Notes: a model not told the origin generated them from the letters alone. A stretch of 12,373 nucleotides of DNA from Gammaproteobacteria bacterium (GCA_009840715.1 VXNE01000093.1:1-12373), one strand, 5' to 3'; shown: positions 1 to 6,912, counted from the stretch's first letter. Program-made: numbers and translations.

Positions 1-1
1 G

Positions 2-730
2 CGTTCCCCGCCACGGCGCATCGTCTTCGACGGGGTCGGGCTCGTCTACCCGGACGGCCGGGAGGCGCTGCGGAACGTCTCGTTCGAGGCGCGGGTGGGC
101 CAGACCGTCGCGATCGTCGGTCCCACCGGCGCCGGCAAGACCAGCCTCGCGTACATGATTCCGGGGTTCCTCCGGCCGACGGCGGGGCGGGTGCTGTTCG
201 ACGGCGTTGACCTCGCCGAGCTGGACGTGGACGCGGTACGCGCGCAGGTCGCGTATGTCTTCCAGGAGCACGTGCTCTTCTCGCGGTCCGTGGGCGACAA
301 CCTGCGGCTTGGGCGTCCGGGGGCCTCGGACCCGGAGGTGGAGGACGCTGCCCGCACCAGCGGGGCCCACGCGTTCGTAAGCGCCCTGGCGGAGGGCTAC
401 GGGACGGTGCTCGGCAGCGGCGGCGGGACGCTGTCCGTGGGCCAGAAGCAGCGGCTCTCGATCGCCCGGGGGCTGTTGCGCGACGCGCCGGTCCTCATTC
501 TCGACGAGCCGACGGCCGCGCTCGACCCGGAGACTGAGCGCGCCCTGGTCGCCGCCCTCAGGGACATGAAGCGGGACCGGCTGGTCTTCGTCATCGCGCA
601 TCGCCTGTCCACGTTGGCCGGAGCCGACCACGTGCTGTTCATGGAGGAGGGCCGCATCGTCGAGCAGGGCTCGCACGACGCCCTGATGGGGCGTTCGGAC
701 GGAGCGTACCGGCGTTTCGTGACGGGGTAG
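2..730 (+). CDS. ABC exporter ATP-binding domain (5'-truncated)
   Basis: This is the C-terminal nucleotide-binding domain of an ABC transporter of the fused TMD-NBD exporter type (MsbA/multidrug-like), which would hydrolyse ATP on the cytoplasmic side to drive export. The reading frame is open from base 2, so the gene begins upstream and the membrane domain lies outside the window. The visible 242 residues contain Walker A GPTGAGKT (40-47, K46), Q-loop Q88, signature LSVGQ (144-148), Walker B VLILDEP (164-170) with catalytic E169, and the H-loop IAHRLST (H200). All key ATPase residues are present. The signature has Val for the first Gly of LSGGQ, a variant also known in MRP-type transporters. 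A GTG at 95 is internal to the domain and is not the start. The gene ends 1 bp from a convergent dioxygenase gene. Substrate cannot be inferred. Confidence 0.93.
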   Translation, partial: RSPPRRIVFDGVGLVYPDGREALRNVSFEARVGQTVAIVGPTGAGKTSLAYMIPGFLRPTAGRVLFDGVDLAELDVDAVRAQVAYVFQEHVLFSRSVGDNLRLGRPGASDPEVEDAARTSGAHAFVSALAEGYGTVLGSGGGTLSVGQKQRLSIARGLLRDAPVLILDEPTAALDPETERALVAALRDMKRDRLVFVIAHRLSTLAGADHVLFMEEGRIVEQGSHDALMGRSDGAYRRFVTG

Positions 731-731
731 G

Positions 732-1493
732 TCAGGCGGGTATCTGCCGCGCCCGCAGGGCGACGCGCCAGTCGCCGTCCGGGGCTTCGCAATCGTCGGA
801 CGCGTAGTGCGTCGAGATCGCGCGGCGAAAGGCATCCGTCCGGTTGTGCCCGGAACCGTGGATCAGCATCGGGTGGAAGAGCAGCGTGTCGCCCGCGTCC
901 ATCTCGACATGGACATGTTCTCCCACGACGCTCTCGCCCACGCCGTAGAAGCCGGCGTTCAGGTGTTCCCAGTCCGGATACCGGTGTTCGAGGAGAGGGC
1001 CCCGGTGGCTGCCGGGCACGACGGCAAGGCAGCCGTTGTCCGGGTGCGTCGCCGTAAGCGCTGTCCAGGTGCCGACGATCTTCTCCGGCGGGCGCATCGG
1101 GAAGTAGTGCAGGTCCTGGTGCAGCGGATGGCGCCCGTCGACCCCCGGGGGCTTGTTGAAGATGTTGGTGACGACGGTGTAGACGTCCTCTCCGATGAGG
1201 CTCCGTACCGCGGCTAGCAGCGCGGGTTCGGTGACGTAGCCGTAGAGCGTGGCGTCCTCCTCGAACTGCAGGAGCTTGTTCACCGCGTGCACGGGGCTTT
1301 CGGGTTCCACGGTCCCGTCGATGACCATGATGTCGCGCATGATGCGCATGCCCGGGGTGGGCGGTACGGCCCCCCTCGCGAAGTCCAGGAAGCGCTCTTC
1401 GTAGGCGCGCAGGCGGTCCGCCGGGACGAGCCGGGGCAGGAGCAGGAAGCCTTGCTCGTCGTATTGCCGGAGCTGGTCAGGGGTCAGGTGCAT
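732..1493 (-). CDS. Phytanoyl-CoA dioxygenase (PhyH) family protein 1
   Basis: This is a 253-residue Fe(II)/2-oxoglutarate-dependent oxygenase of the PhyH family, which hydroxylates small substrates using O2 and 2-oxoglutarate; the substrate here is unknown. The N-terminus (LTPDQLRQYDEQGFLLLPRL) is the usual PhyH opening and supports the ATG at 1493, although no clear Shine-Dalgarno precedes it. The iron facial triad is visible: H125-Q-D127 in LHQDLHY and distal H212 in LIHGSGHNRT. R223, 11 residues after the distal His, is the expected 2-oxoglutarate-binding Arg. NGCLAVVPGSH (153-163) is the typical pre-distal strand. Length is normal for bacterial PhyH proteins. The gene is monocistronic in this window and converges on the ABC gene with 1 bp between stops. 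An 18-bp stretch near its 3' end (PDGDWR codons) recurs upstream of its own start. The family assignment is secure and the reaction is not. Confidence 0.92.
   Translation of the reverse strand: MHLTPDQLRQYDEQGFLLLPRLVPADRLRAYEERFLDFARGAVPPTPGMRIMRDIMVIDGTVEPESPVHAVNKLLQFEEDATLYGYVTEPALLAAVRSLIGEDVYTVVTNIFNKPPGVDGRHPLHQDLHYFPMRPPEKIVGTWTALTATHPDNGCLAVVPGSHRGPLLEHRYPDWEHLNAGFYGVGESVVGEHVHVEMDAGDTLLFHPMLIHGSGHNRTDAFRRAISTHYASDDCEAPDGDWRVALRARQIPA
765..782. repeat. 18-bp direct repeat, copy 1
   Basis: The sequence gcgccagtcgccgtccgg occurs here, inside the 3' end of the PhyH-family gene, where it encodes PDGDWR on the minus strand. It occurs again exactly at 1527-1544. The two copies are in the same orientation and 762 bp apart, equal to the length of the intervening dioxygenase CDS including its stop. 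Confidence 0.85.
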
Positions 1494-1517
1494 CGCGGTG
1501 CGTATGAAAGCGGAATC

Positions 1518-1741
1518 TCAGGTGTGGCGCCAGTCGCCGTCCGGCATGGCTCGTGCCAGGAACCGGTCGAACAGCGGAACCGTGAACGCGGTGTCGCCCG
1601 CGTTCGACGTCGTCGACGCCGATCGGCGAGCCATCTCAGGCGTGCTTCCCCCACTCCTGCGTCGATGGTGTCGAGCGGGCCGACTTCGGGGAAATCGAAC
1701 AACCTCTCGAACGGAGGCGGGAGCGTGGCAGGCAGGGCCAC
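1518..1741 (-). pseudogene. Possible frameshifted gene remnant, unknown product
   Basis: I do not recognise this sequence as a family. On the minus strand, one frame from 1741 reads as ordinary protein (for example FERLFDFPEVGPLDTIDAG) until about 1620 and then turns into an Arg-rich run. A second frame from about 1620 to the stop at 1518-1520 has strongly G/C third positions and reads like a protein C-terminus, including DTAFTVPLFDRFLARAMPDG. The switch suggests one frameshift in a decayed gene end. The PDGDWR codons are identical to those near the C-terminus of the adjacent PhyH protein, so a broken paralogue is possible, but the preceding residues do not align convincingly. Chance open frames in G+C-rich DNA remain a real alternative. 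Confidence 0.25.
1527..1544. repeat. 18-bp direct repeat, copy 2
   Basis: This is an exact copy of 765-782, lying just upstream of the PhyH-family start codon. On the minus strand it again reads PDGDWR in an open frame that stops at 1518-1520. Flanking bases match only weakly, so it is either a remnant of a related gene end or a coincidence of G+C-rich coding sequence. Confidence 0.85.
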
Positions 1742-1750
1742 GCGGCCTCA

Positions 1751-1778
1751 TTGGCACTTTATCCCCTCCCGATAAACT
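1751..1778 (+). promoter_or_regulatory. Candidate sigma70-type promoter for the peptidase run
   Basis: TTGGCA (1751-1756) and TAAACT (1773-1778) are separated by 16 bp and lie in the only A+T-rich patch between the two divergently oriented genes. The match is 5/6 for the -35 and 4/6 for the -10. Transcription would begin near 1785, giving a leader of about 160 nt. This is a consensus match only. Confidence 0.3.
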
Positions 1779-1847
1779 CCCAAAACTCCGTCAAAATGCG
1801 CTTGTGTCGTGCCCGTGGTATGCCGCTCGCTGCGTATCCTGGAAGCG

Positions 1848-1865
1848 CCTGGCTCACGAGCCGGG
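1848..1865 (+). other. GC-rich leader hairpin
   Basis: The sequence cctggctcacgagccggg can fold into a 7-bp stem (one G.U pair) with a CACG loop. It sits between the candidate promoter and the peptidase start. No T-run follows, so it is not a standard terminator. It may be a leader structure or a chance fold. Confidence 0.25.
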
Positions 1866-1933
1866 ACTCCGCTGAAGACTACGTCGTAACATTCTGCGCC
1901 CGATGTTGCCGCGTCCCTGGATGGGGATGAATC

Positions 1934-1939
1934 AGGAGG
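1934..1939 (+). promoter_or_regulatory. Shine-Dalgarno fixing the peptidase start
   Basis: A perfect AGGAGG ends 5 nt before the GTG at 1945. The upstream in-frame ATG at 1903 has no comparable site, so this motif decides the start. Confidence 0.8.
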
Positions 1940-1944
1940 CTTGC

Positions 1945-4047
1945 GTGCCGAAATCGAAGATCGCCTCGACGGTGTTGCCCGCCGTGCTCGCGGCCGCTGC
2001 GGCGGGGGAGGACCCGTGGCTCTGGCTCGAGGACGTGAGCGGGGAGGCTCCCCTTGCCTGGGTCGGGGAACGCAACGCGCTGACAGTGGAAGGCTACGCG
2101 CAGGGTGCGGCGTTCGCTGCCGCACGCGATCGCTTCAAGGCGATCCTCGACTCGGACGATCGCATCCCGTACGTCTCGAAGCAGGGGGACGCCTGGTACA
2201 ACTTCTGGCGCGACGAGGAGCACCCGCGGGGCATCTGGAGGCGTACCTCGCTCGATGAGTACCGCAAGGCGTCACCGGCATGGGAGACCGTGCTCGATGT
2301 CGACGCGCTGGCGGAGGAGGAGGGGGAGAACTGGGTGTTCAAAGGCGCGGAGTGTCGCCGTCCGGACTTTGGTCGCTGCCTGGTCATGCTGTCCCGGGGT
2401 GGGGCGGACGCCGCGGTCGTGCGCGAGTTCGACCTGGTGGAGGAGGCGTTCGTGGAGGACGGCTTCTTCCTCCCGGAGGCCAAGAGCGGCGTGGACTGGG
2501 CCGGTCCCGACAGGCTGTTCGTGGGCACGGACTTCGGTCCGGGCTCGATGACGGAGTCCGGCTATCCCCGCATCGCGAAGGTCTGGGAGCGTGGCACGCC
2601 GCTCGCGGATGCGACCGTCCTCTTCGAGGGCGCGGTCGAGGACGTCAGCGTGAGCGCGTGGGCGGACCTCGGCGAGTACCCGCGCGAGTTCGTCGGGCGC
2701 GCGATCGACTTCTGGAACAGGGAGACGTACCTGTACCGGGACGGGGAGGCCGTGCGCATCGACGCGCCCACGAGCGCCAACGTCTCGGTGTTCCGCGAGC
2801 GGCTGTTCATTCGGCTGACGCAGGACTGGACCGTCGGGGGGGAGGTGTACGCGGCGGGGAGCTTCCTGGCGGCGGACCTCGAGGAGTTCCTCGCGGGGAA
2901 CCGCGCGCTCGAGACCCTGTTCGCTCCGACGCCGACCGTGTCCCTCACGAGCGTCTCGCTGACGCGCAACCACGTGATCCTGACCCTGCTCGACAACGTC
3001 GTGTATCGGCTCGTTGTGCTCACTCCGGGGCCCGAGGGCTGGCGGCGCACGGCGATGCCCGCGGGGGACGGCTACGACTCGGCGCATGCGGAGGCGGTGG
3101 ACCGGGAATCCAGCGACGCGTACTTCCTGCACATCAACGGCTACCTGACGCCGCCGACGCTTGAGTACGGGGAGCTGGGGCCGGTGGGCGGAGCGGTCAA
3201 GACGGAGGTGCTGAAGACCACGCCGGCGCTGTTCGACGCCGCGGGTCTCGAAGTGACGCAGCACTTCACCGACTCGGCAGACGGAACGCGCATACCGTAC
3301 TTCCAGGTGCGCCCGATCGGCAGCGACGGACCGGGCCCGACGTTGCTCTATGGATACGGCGGCTTCGAGATCCCGATGACGCCCGGCTACCAGGCGCTCA
3401 CGGGCGCGGGCTGGCTCGAAGCCGGCGGAACCTATGTCGTGGCCAACATCCGTGGCGGAGGCGAGTTCGGACCGTCCTGGCATCGCGCGGCCCTGAAGGA
3501 GAACCGTCCGCTCGCGTTCCAGGACTTCGCCGCGGTCGCCGAGGACCTCCTCCGCCGGGAGGTCACCACGCCGCGCCAGCTCGGGATCATGGGCGGCAGC
3601 AACGGCGGCCTGCTGATGGGCAACATGCTCACGCGGCGCCCGGAGCTCTTCGGCGCCGTCGTCGCCCAGGTGCCGCTGTTCGACATGCGCCGCTACCACG
3701 AGCTGCTGGCCGGGGCGAGCTGGATGGCCGAGTACGGCGACCCGGACATCGCCGAGGAGTGGGCGTTCATCCGCGGCTTCTCGCCGTACCACAACGTCGA
3801 CGCGGAGGCGGACTACCCGCCAGTCCTCGTCACGACGTCCACCCGCGACGACCGCGTCCATCCCGGTCACGCCCGGAAGATGGTGGCGAAGCTCACGGCG
3901 ATGGGGCACGACGTGGACTACTACGAGAACGTGGAAGGTGGGCACGCGGGCGCGGCGGACAATGCGCAGAGCGCCTTCATGTGGGCGCTCGCCTACGGGT
4001 TCCTGTGGCGGCACCTGGGAGGGGAGCACGGCAAAAGCGCGGAGTAG
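1945..4047 (+). CDS. Prolyl oligopeptidase (S9A), probably exported
   Basis: This 700-residue serine peptidase of family S9A cleaves short peptides after proline. The start is the GTG at 1945, 5 nt after AGGAGG; an in-frame ATG at 1903 would add 14 unlikely residues. The N-terminus (KSK, then a hydrophobic Ala-rich stretch ending AAA before GEDP) looks like a short Sec signal peptide, implying a periplasmic enzyme. Next come the family's DPWLWLEDV motif, a beta-propeller (about 50-400) and an alpha/beta-hydrolase domain (about 440-700). The catalytic triad is S552 in GGSNGG, D635 in TRDDRVHP and H667 in EGGHAG. W593 in ASWMAEYG and R637 match the porcine enzyme's proline-pocket Trp and substrate-binding Arg, supporting true prolyl specificity. 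It heads a plus-strand run, with the next start 84 bp downstream (3 bp if an alternative GTG is used). Length is normal for the family. Confidence 0.94.
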   Translation: MPKSKIASTVLPAVLAAAAAGEDPWLWLEDVSGEAPLAWVGERNALTVEGYAQGAAFAAARDRFKAILDSDDRIPYVSKQGDAWYNFWRDEEHPRGIWRRTSLDEYRKASPAWETVLDVDALAEEEGENWVFKGAECRRPDFGRCLVMLSRGGADAAVVREFDLVEEAFVEDGFFLPEAKSGVDWAGPDRLFVGTDFGPGSMTESGYPRIAKVWERGTPLADATVLFEGAVEDVSVSAWADLGEYPREFVGRAIDFWNRETYLYRDGEAVRIDAPTSANVSVFRERLFIRLTQDWTVGGEVYAAGSFLAADLEEFLAGNRALETLFAPTPTVSLTSVSLTRNHVILTLLDNVVYRLVVLTPGPEGWRRTAMPAGDGYDSAHAEAVDRESSDAYFLHINGYLTPPTLEYGELGPVGGAVKTEVLKTTPALFDAAGLEVTQHFTDSADGTRIPYFQVRPIGSDGPGPTLLYGYGGFEIPMTPGYQALTGAGWLEAGGTYVVANIRGGGEFGPSWHRAALKENRPLAFQDFAAVAEDLLRREVTTPRQLGIMGGSNGGLLMGNMLTRRPELFGAVVAQVPLFDMRRYHELLAGASWMAEYGDPDIAEEWAFIRGFSPYHNVDAEADYPPVLVTTSTRDDRVHPGHARKMVAKLTAMGHDVDYYENVEGGHAGAADNAQSAFMWALAYGFLWRHLGGEHGKSAE

Positions 4048-4131
4048 GCGGTGCGCGGTGCCTGCGCTTGCCGTCCCCCGGGCTTGTTGATAGCGTCGGT
4101 CCCCTTGCGCGCAACGGACTCAAACGCGGAT

Positions 4132-5073
4132 ATGGCGCCATCGATCAGACGATTCCGGCCTGGTGACCCGCCCGCGGCCATCGCGGCGGAGATCCGGGAG
4201 AATGGCCTCGCCATGGTCGAGAATCTCCTGGATCCCGAAGCGATGGACGTGCTCGTGGCCCGGGTCACGCCGGCGCTGGAAGAGCAGGAGCCGGGCGGCG
4301 GTGATTTCTTCGGCCATCGGCGGCGGTCGGTCGGTGCGCTGTTTGCGCGCGGATCGGAGTTCGCGGAGCACCTGTTGCTCAACGAACGGGTGCTGGAGGT
4401 GATGGACCTGATCCTGCTGCCGGAGCGACCGATGGCGGCGTCGACGCCGCGCCGGCCGCAGCGGGACGTGCCGCTCGGCCCGGACGGGTTACCCGTGGAC
4501 TTTCACGACCAGCCCGATCCGCTTGTCGGGCCCAACTGCCACCACTATCGGATCAATGCCACCGTCGCCATGCAGGTCTGCCACGGCGGCGGGAACCAGA
4601 CCCTGCATCGCGACGAGTGGCGCTACAAGCCATATGTGCACCGCGACCCGGCAGGACCGGAACTCTCGCTCGCCGTCATGGTGGCAGGCACCGATTTCAC
4701 AGAGGAGAACGGCGCCACGCGGTACGTACCCGGCAGCAACCGCTGGCCGGCGGGGCGTGCGCCGGAGGAGCACGAGGTCGTGCAGGCGGCGATGCCGAAG
4801 GGGTCGATCGTCCTCTGGCTCGGGAGCGTCTTCCACGGGCTCGGCATCAACCGGACGGACACGCCGCGGACCGGCTTCATCTACTCGTTCGCGCTCGACC
4901 ATCTCGCCCAGGAGGAGAACCAGTTCCTGTCCGTGCCGCCGGAGATCGCGGAAACGCTCCCGGCGCGTGCGCAGCAGTTGCTCGGCTACCGCATGAGCGG
5001 AACGATCAACTTCGTGGCGGGTCGTGACAAGGATTTCGTGCTGCGCCCCGGGGCAGGGAGCGTGCTGGATTGA
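4132..5073 (+). CDS. Phytanoyl-CoA dioxygenase (PhyH) family protein 2
   Basis: This is a second Fe(II)/2-oxoglutarate oxygenase of the PhyH family, 313 residues from the ATG at 4132. The start is chosen because family-like sequence begins there (RRFRPGDPPAAIAAEI, then ENLLDPEAMD). An in-frame GTG at 4051, 6 nt after GGAG and 3 bp after the peptidase stop, would add 27 Cys/Pro-containing residues unlike the family; it cannot be excluded and would mean translational coupling. The iron ligands are H159-R-D161 in TLHRDEW and distal H235 in FHGLGINRT. R246, 11 residues later, is the 2-oxoglutarate Arg. ENGATRYVPGSN supports the fold. It is longer than PhyH protein 1 and not a close copy of it. 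The epoxide hydrolase starts 16 bp downstream, so the two are very likely co-transcribed. Substrate is unknown. Confidence 0.9.
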   Translation: MAPSIRRFRPGDPPAAIAAEIRENGLAMVENLLDPEAMDVLVARVTPALEEQEPGGGDFFGHRRRSVGALFARGSEFAEHLLLNERVLEVMDLILLPERPMAASTPRRPQRDVPLGPDGLPVDFHDQPDPLVGPNCHHYRINATVAMQVCHGGGNQTLHRDEWRYKPYVHRDPAGPELSLAVMVAGTDFTEENGATRYVPGSNRWPAGRAPEEHEVVQAAMPKGSIVLWLGSVFHGLGINRTDTPRTGFIYSFALDHLAQEENQFLSVPPEIAETLPARAQQLLGYRMSGTINFVAGRDKDFVLRPGAGSVLD

Positions 5074-5080
5074 CCGAAAG

Positions 5081-5086
5081 GGAGGG
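5081..5086 (+). promoter_or_regulatory. Shine-Dalgarno fixing the epoxide hydrolase start
   Basis: GGAGGG lies 3-5 nt before the GTG at 5090, inside the 16-bp gap after the PhyH stop. An upstream in-frame ATG at 5024 would overlap the PhyH gene and add non-homologous residues, so this site decides the start. Confidence 0.7.
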
Positions 5087-5089
5087 AGT

Positions 5090-6280
5090 GTGAGCGAGAT
5101 ACGTGAGTTTCGGATCGACGTCGCCGACGAGGCGCTCGAGGACTTGAAGGACCGGTTGCGCCGCACGCGCTGGCCGGAGGCGGAAATGCCCGATGCGGCC
5201 GCCGCGCAGCCGACCGCCGTGCGGGACGCGGGGAGTGGGACCTGGGCACAGGGACTGCCGCTCGAGTATGCGAAGGAGCTCCGGGACTACTGGCTCGAGG
5301 AGTACGACTGGGCCGCGCGGCAGGCGTACTTCAACCGCTTCCCGCAGGGCGTTACGAAAATCGACGGGCTCGACATCCACTTCATCCACGTCAAGAGCGA
5401 GAGCCCCGATGCGGCGCCGTTGCTCATCACGCACGGCTGGCCCGGCTCCGTCGTGGAGTTCCACAAGATCATCGAGCCGTTGACGGATCCGGCCGCGCAC
5501 GGCGGCGACGCGGCGGACGCGTTCCATGTCGTCTGTCCCTCCCTGCCCGGTTACGGCTTCTCGGCCAAGCCCGCGGCGACGGGCTGGGGCGTCGGCAGGA
5601 TCGCCGAGGCCTGGGACGTGCTCATGGGACGGCTCGGCTACGACCGCTACTTCGCCCAGGGCGGCGACTGGGGCGCGGCGGTCACGACCCAGATCGGCAT
5701 CCAGGACAAGGGACGCTGCGCCGGCATCCACGTCAACATGCCGACGTCGGGGCCCACGAAGGAAGCCCGCGAGAACCCCACCGAGCGCGACAGGCAGGCG
5801 TTCAACGGCGGCCGCTACTACAACGCCTGGGGCGCGGGCTACTCCAAGCAGCAGAGCACCCGCCCGCAGACGCTGGGCTACGGCCTCGTCGACTCCCCCA
5901 TGGGCCAGGCGACCTGGGTCATCGAGAAGTTCTGGGAGTGGATGGACTGCGGCAACCATCCCGAGAACACGCTGACCCGCGAGGAACTGCTCGACAACGT
6001 GATGTTCTACTGGTGGAACGGCAACGGGGCTTCCTCCGGGCGGCTCTACTGGGAGAGCTTCAACCGGGCGTTCGGCGGCGACCAGCCCAAGGTCGAGGTG
6101 CCGACCGGGTGCAGTATCTTCCCGAAGGAAATCGTGCCCACCCCGCGGAGCTGGGCGGAGCAGCGCTACGGCAACATCGTCTACTGGAACGAACTCGACC
6201 GCGGGGGCCATTTCGCGGCGTTCGAGCAGCCTGAACTCTTCGTGGAGGAACTGCGCCGGTGCTTCCGGCTGATGCGGTAG
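5090..6280 (+). CDS. Epoxide hydrolase, microsomal (EPHX1-like) type
   Basis: This 396-residue alpha/beta-hydrolase opens epoxides to diols through an aspartyl-ester intermediate. It starts at the GTG at 5090 (VSEIREFRIDV) behind GGAGGG. Residues about 3-110 are the epoxide-hydrolase N-terminal domain typical of EPHX1 and insect juvenile-hormone hydrolases (EFRIDVADEALEDLKDRL, then TRWPEAE). The hydrolase core has the oxyanion motif HGWPGS (115-120), nucleophile D193 in GGDWG, acid E347 in FPKEIVPTP and base H374 in GGHFAAFEQP. Y307 in MFYWW is the likely epoxide-polarising Tyr of the lid. All catalytic residues are present, so the protein should be active. It sits 16 bp after the PhyH-family oxygenase and 59 bp before the cupin gene. 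The juxtaposition of an oxygenase and an epoxide hydrolase suggests sequential action, which is inference. No transmembrane anchor is seen, unlike mammalian EPHX1. Confidence 0.93.
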   Translation: MSEIREFRIDVADEALEDLKDRLRRTRWPEAEMPDAAAAQPTAVRDAGSGTWAQGLPLEYAKELRDYWLEEYDWAARQAYFNRFPQGVTKIDGLDIHFIHVKSESPDAAPLLITHGWPGSVVEFHKIIEPLTDPAAHGGDAADAFHVVCPSLPGYGFSAKPAATGWGVGRIAEAWDVLMGRLGYDRYFAQGGDWGAAVTTQIGIQDKGRCAGIHVNMPTSGPTKEARENPTERDRQAFNGGRYYNAWGAGYSKQQSTRPQTLGYGLVDSPMGQATWVIEKFWEWMDCGNHPENTLTREELLDNVMFYWWNGNGASSGRLYWESFNRAFGGDQPKVEVPTGCSIFPKEIVPTPRSWAEQRYGNIVYWNELDRGGHFAAFEQPELFVEELRRCFRLMR

Positions 6281-6339
6281 CCCGGCCGCGATTCCGCTAG
6301 GATAACCGGGCAGGCATTCCACCGAGGGGGTAGGAATAC

Positions 6340-6702
6340 ATGGGTATCACGGTCGAGCACGGTTACTTCACGGACCTCGACGAGGCGCGCCGGGAGATCG
6401 AGGCGGAGGGCCACTTCCTGCAGGAGGTGGATGCACAGCCGAGCGGCGGCACGCCGATCCACTGGCACGACATCGGCATCCACTTCTACGTCAGCGAAGG
6501 CGTCTTCCGCTTCCAGGACCCGGCGACCGGCGCCGTTCACGACTGCGGTCCCGGCAGCAAGTTCGTGATCCCGGAACGGACGCTGCACATCGAGGAAGAC
6601 CACGACGGCTACAAGGGCGTCGTGGGCCTGACGAAGGAGACCTTCCCGGAGCCGTTCATCCGGCCGCCGGAGGAACTCGAGGCGCTCGCGGAAGAGGCAT
6701 AA
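6340..6702 (+). CDS. Small cupin-domain protein
   Basis: This is a 120-residue single-domain cupin, probably a cytoplasmic metal-binding protein, enzyme or small-molecule binder. Motif 1 reads HWHDIGIHFYVSEG (41-54), with H41 and H43 as HxH and H48 where the canonical cupin Glu lies. Motif 2 is around FVIPERTLHIEE with H83. A 3- or 4-His metal site is therefore likely, as in some thiol and other dioxygenases, but no specific enzyme family is recognised. ATG 6340 is preceded by GAGGGGGTAGGA, with AGGA ending 4 nt upstream, which supports the start. The acidic C-terminal tail (PPEELEALAEEA) is short and probably helical. It follows the epoxide hydrolase by 59 bp on the same strand and is probably the last gene of that transcript. 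Function is unassigned. Confidence 0.8.
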   Translation: MGITVEHGYFTDLDEARREIEAEGHFLQEVDAQPSGGTPIHWHDIGIHFYVSEGVFRFQDPATGAVHDCGPGSKFVIPERTLHIEEDHDGYKGVVGLTKETFPEPFIRPPEELEALAEEA

Positions 6703-6716
6703 GCCCCAAACGGGGC
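6703..6716 (+). terminator. Weak stem-loop after the cupin gene
   Basis: gccccaaacggggc forms a 5-bp G/C stem with an AAAC loop directly after the cupin stop codon. No T-run follows, so intrinsic termination would be weak. It marks a plausible end of the peptidase-to-cupin transcript before the 211-bp gap to uma2. Confidence 0.25.
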
Positions 6717-6902
6717 CGTCGTATCGGGCGGCGCGCAGAAATGGCTGCCAGGCGGTCGGGCTTCGTTCGCACGTTGATTGCGGAAAAGGCCGCTTCGGGT
6801 CCGCCTGCGGCGTGCCTACGCTGCTCCCTTTGGATGCAGCAGTGTCGAAGCGATGGTACGGTTTCCCGCAACGCGTCGTGGGGCGCGCCCACCGGAGAGC
6901 GG

Positions 6903-6912
6903 GGAACGTTCC
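6903..6912. promoter_or_regulatory. Perfect 10-bp palindrome at the uma2 start
   Basis: GGAACGTTCC is a perfect inverted repeat ending 1 bp before the ATG at 6914 and overlapping the candidate ribosome-binding sequence GGGGAA (6901-6906). With no loop it is more likely a protein-binding site than an RNA hairpin. A chance palindrome is possible. Confidence 0.25.

Larger units (their letters stand above)
1494..1944. other. 451-bp region without an intact gene
   Basis: This stretch separates the minus-strand dioxygenase from the plus-strand peptidase run. It contains the 18-bp repeat copy (1527-1544), the possible gene remnant (1518-1741), an A+T-richer patch at about 1751-1800 with a promoter-like pair, and a GC-rich hairpin at 1848-1865. 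No tRNA-like or small RNA gene was recognised. Short open frames on both strands have no consistent coding character. Confidence 0.6.

Noticed and set aside
2272..4029. 585-residue open frame antisense to the prolyl oligopeptidase
   Set aside because: It lies wholly opposite a gene with an intact catalytic triad, is rich in Arg, His and Val as expected for the complement of G+C-rich codons, and has no recognisable domain.
6281..6310. cccgg...ccggg inverted repeat between the epoxide hydrolase and cupin genes
   Set aside because: It has only 5 bp of stem around a 20-nt loop with no T-run, too weak to call a terminator.
5006..6322. 438-residue open frame antisense to the epoxide hydrolase
   Set aside because: It is a complement shadow of a complete catalytic enzyme, with no motif or start signal of its own.
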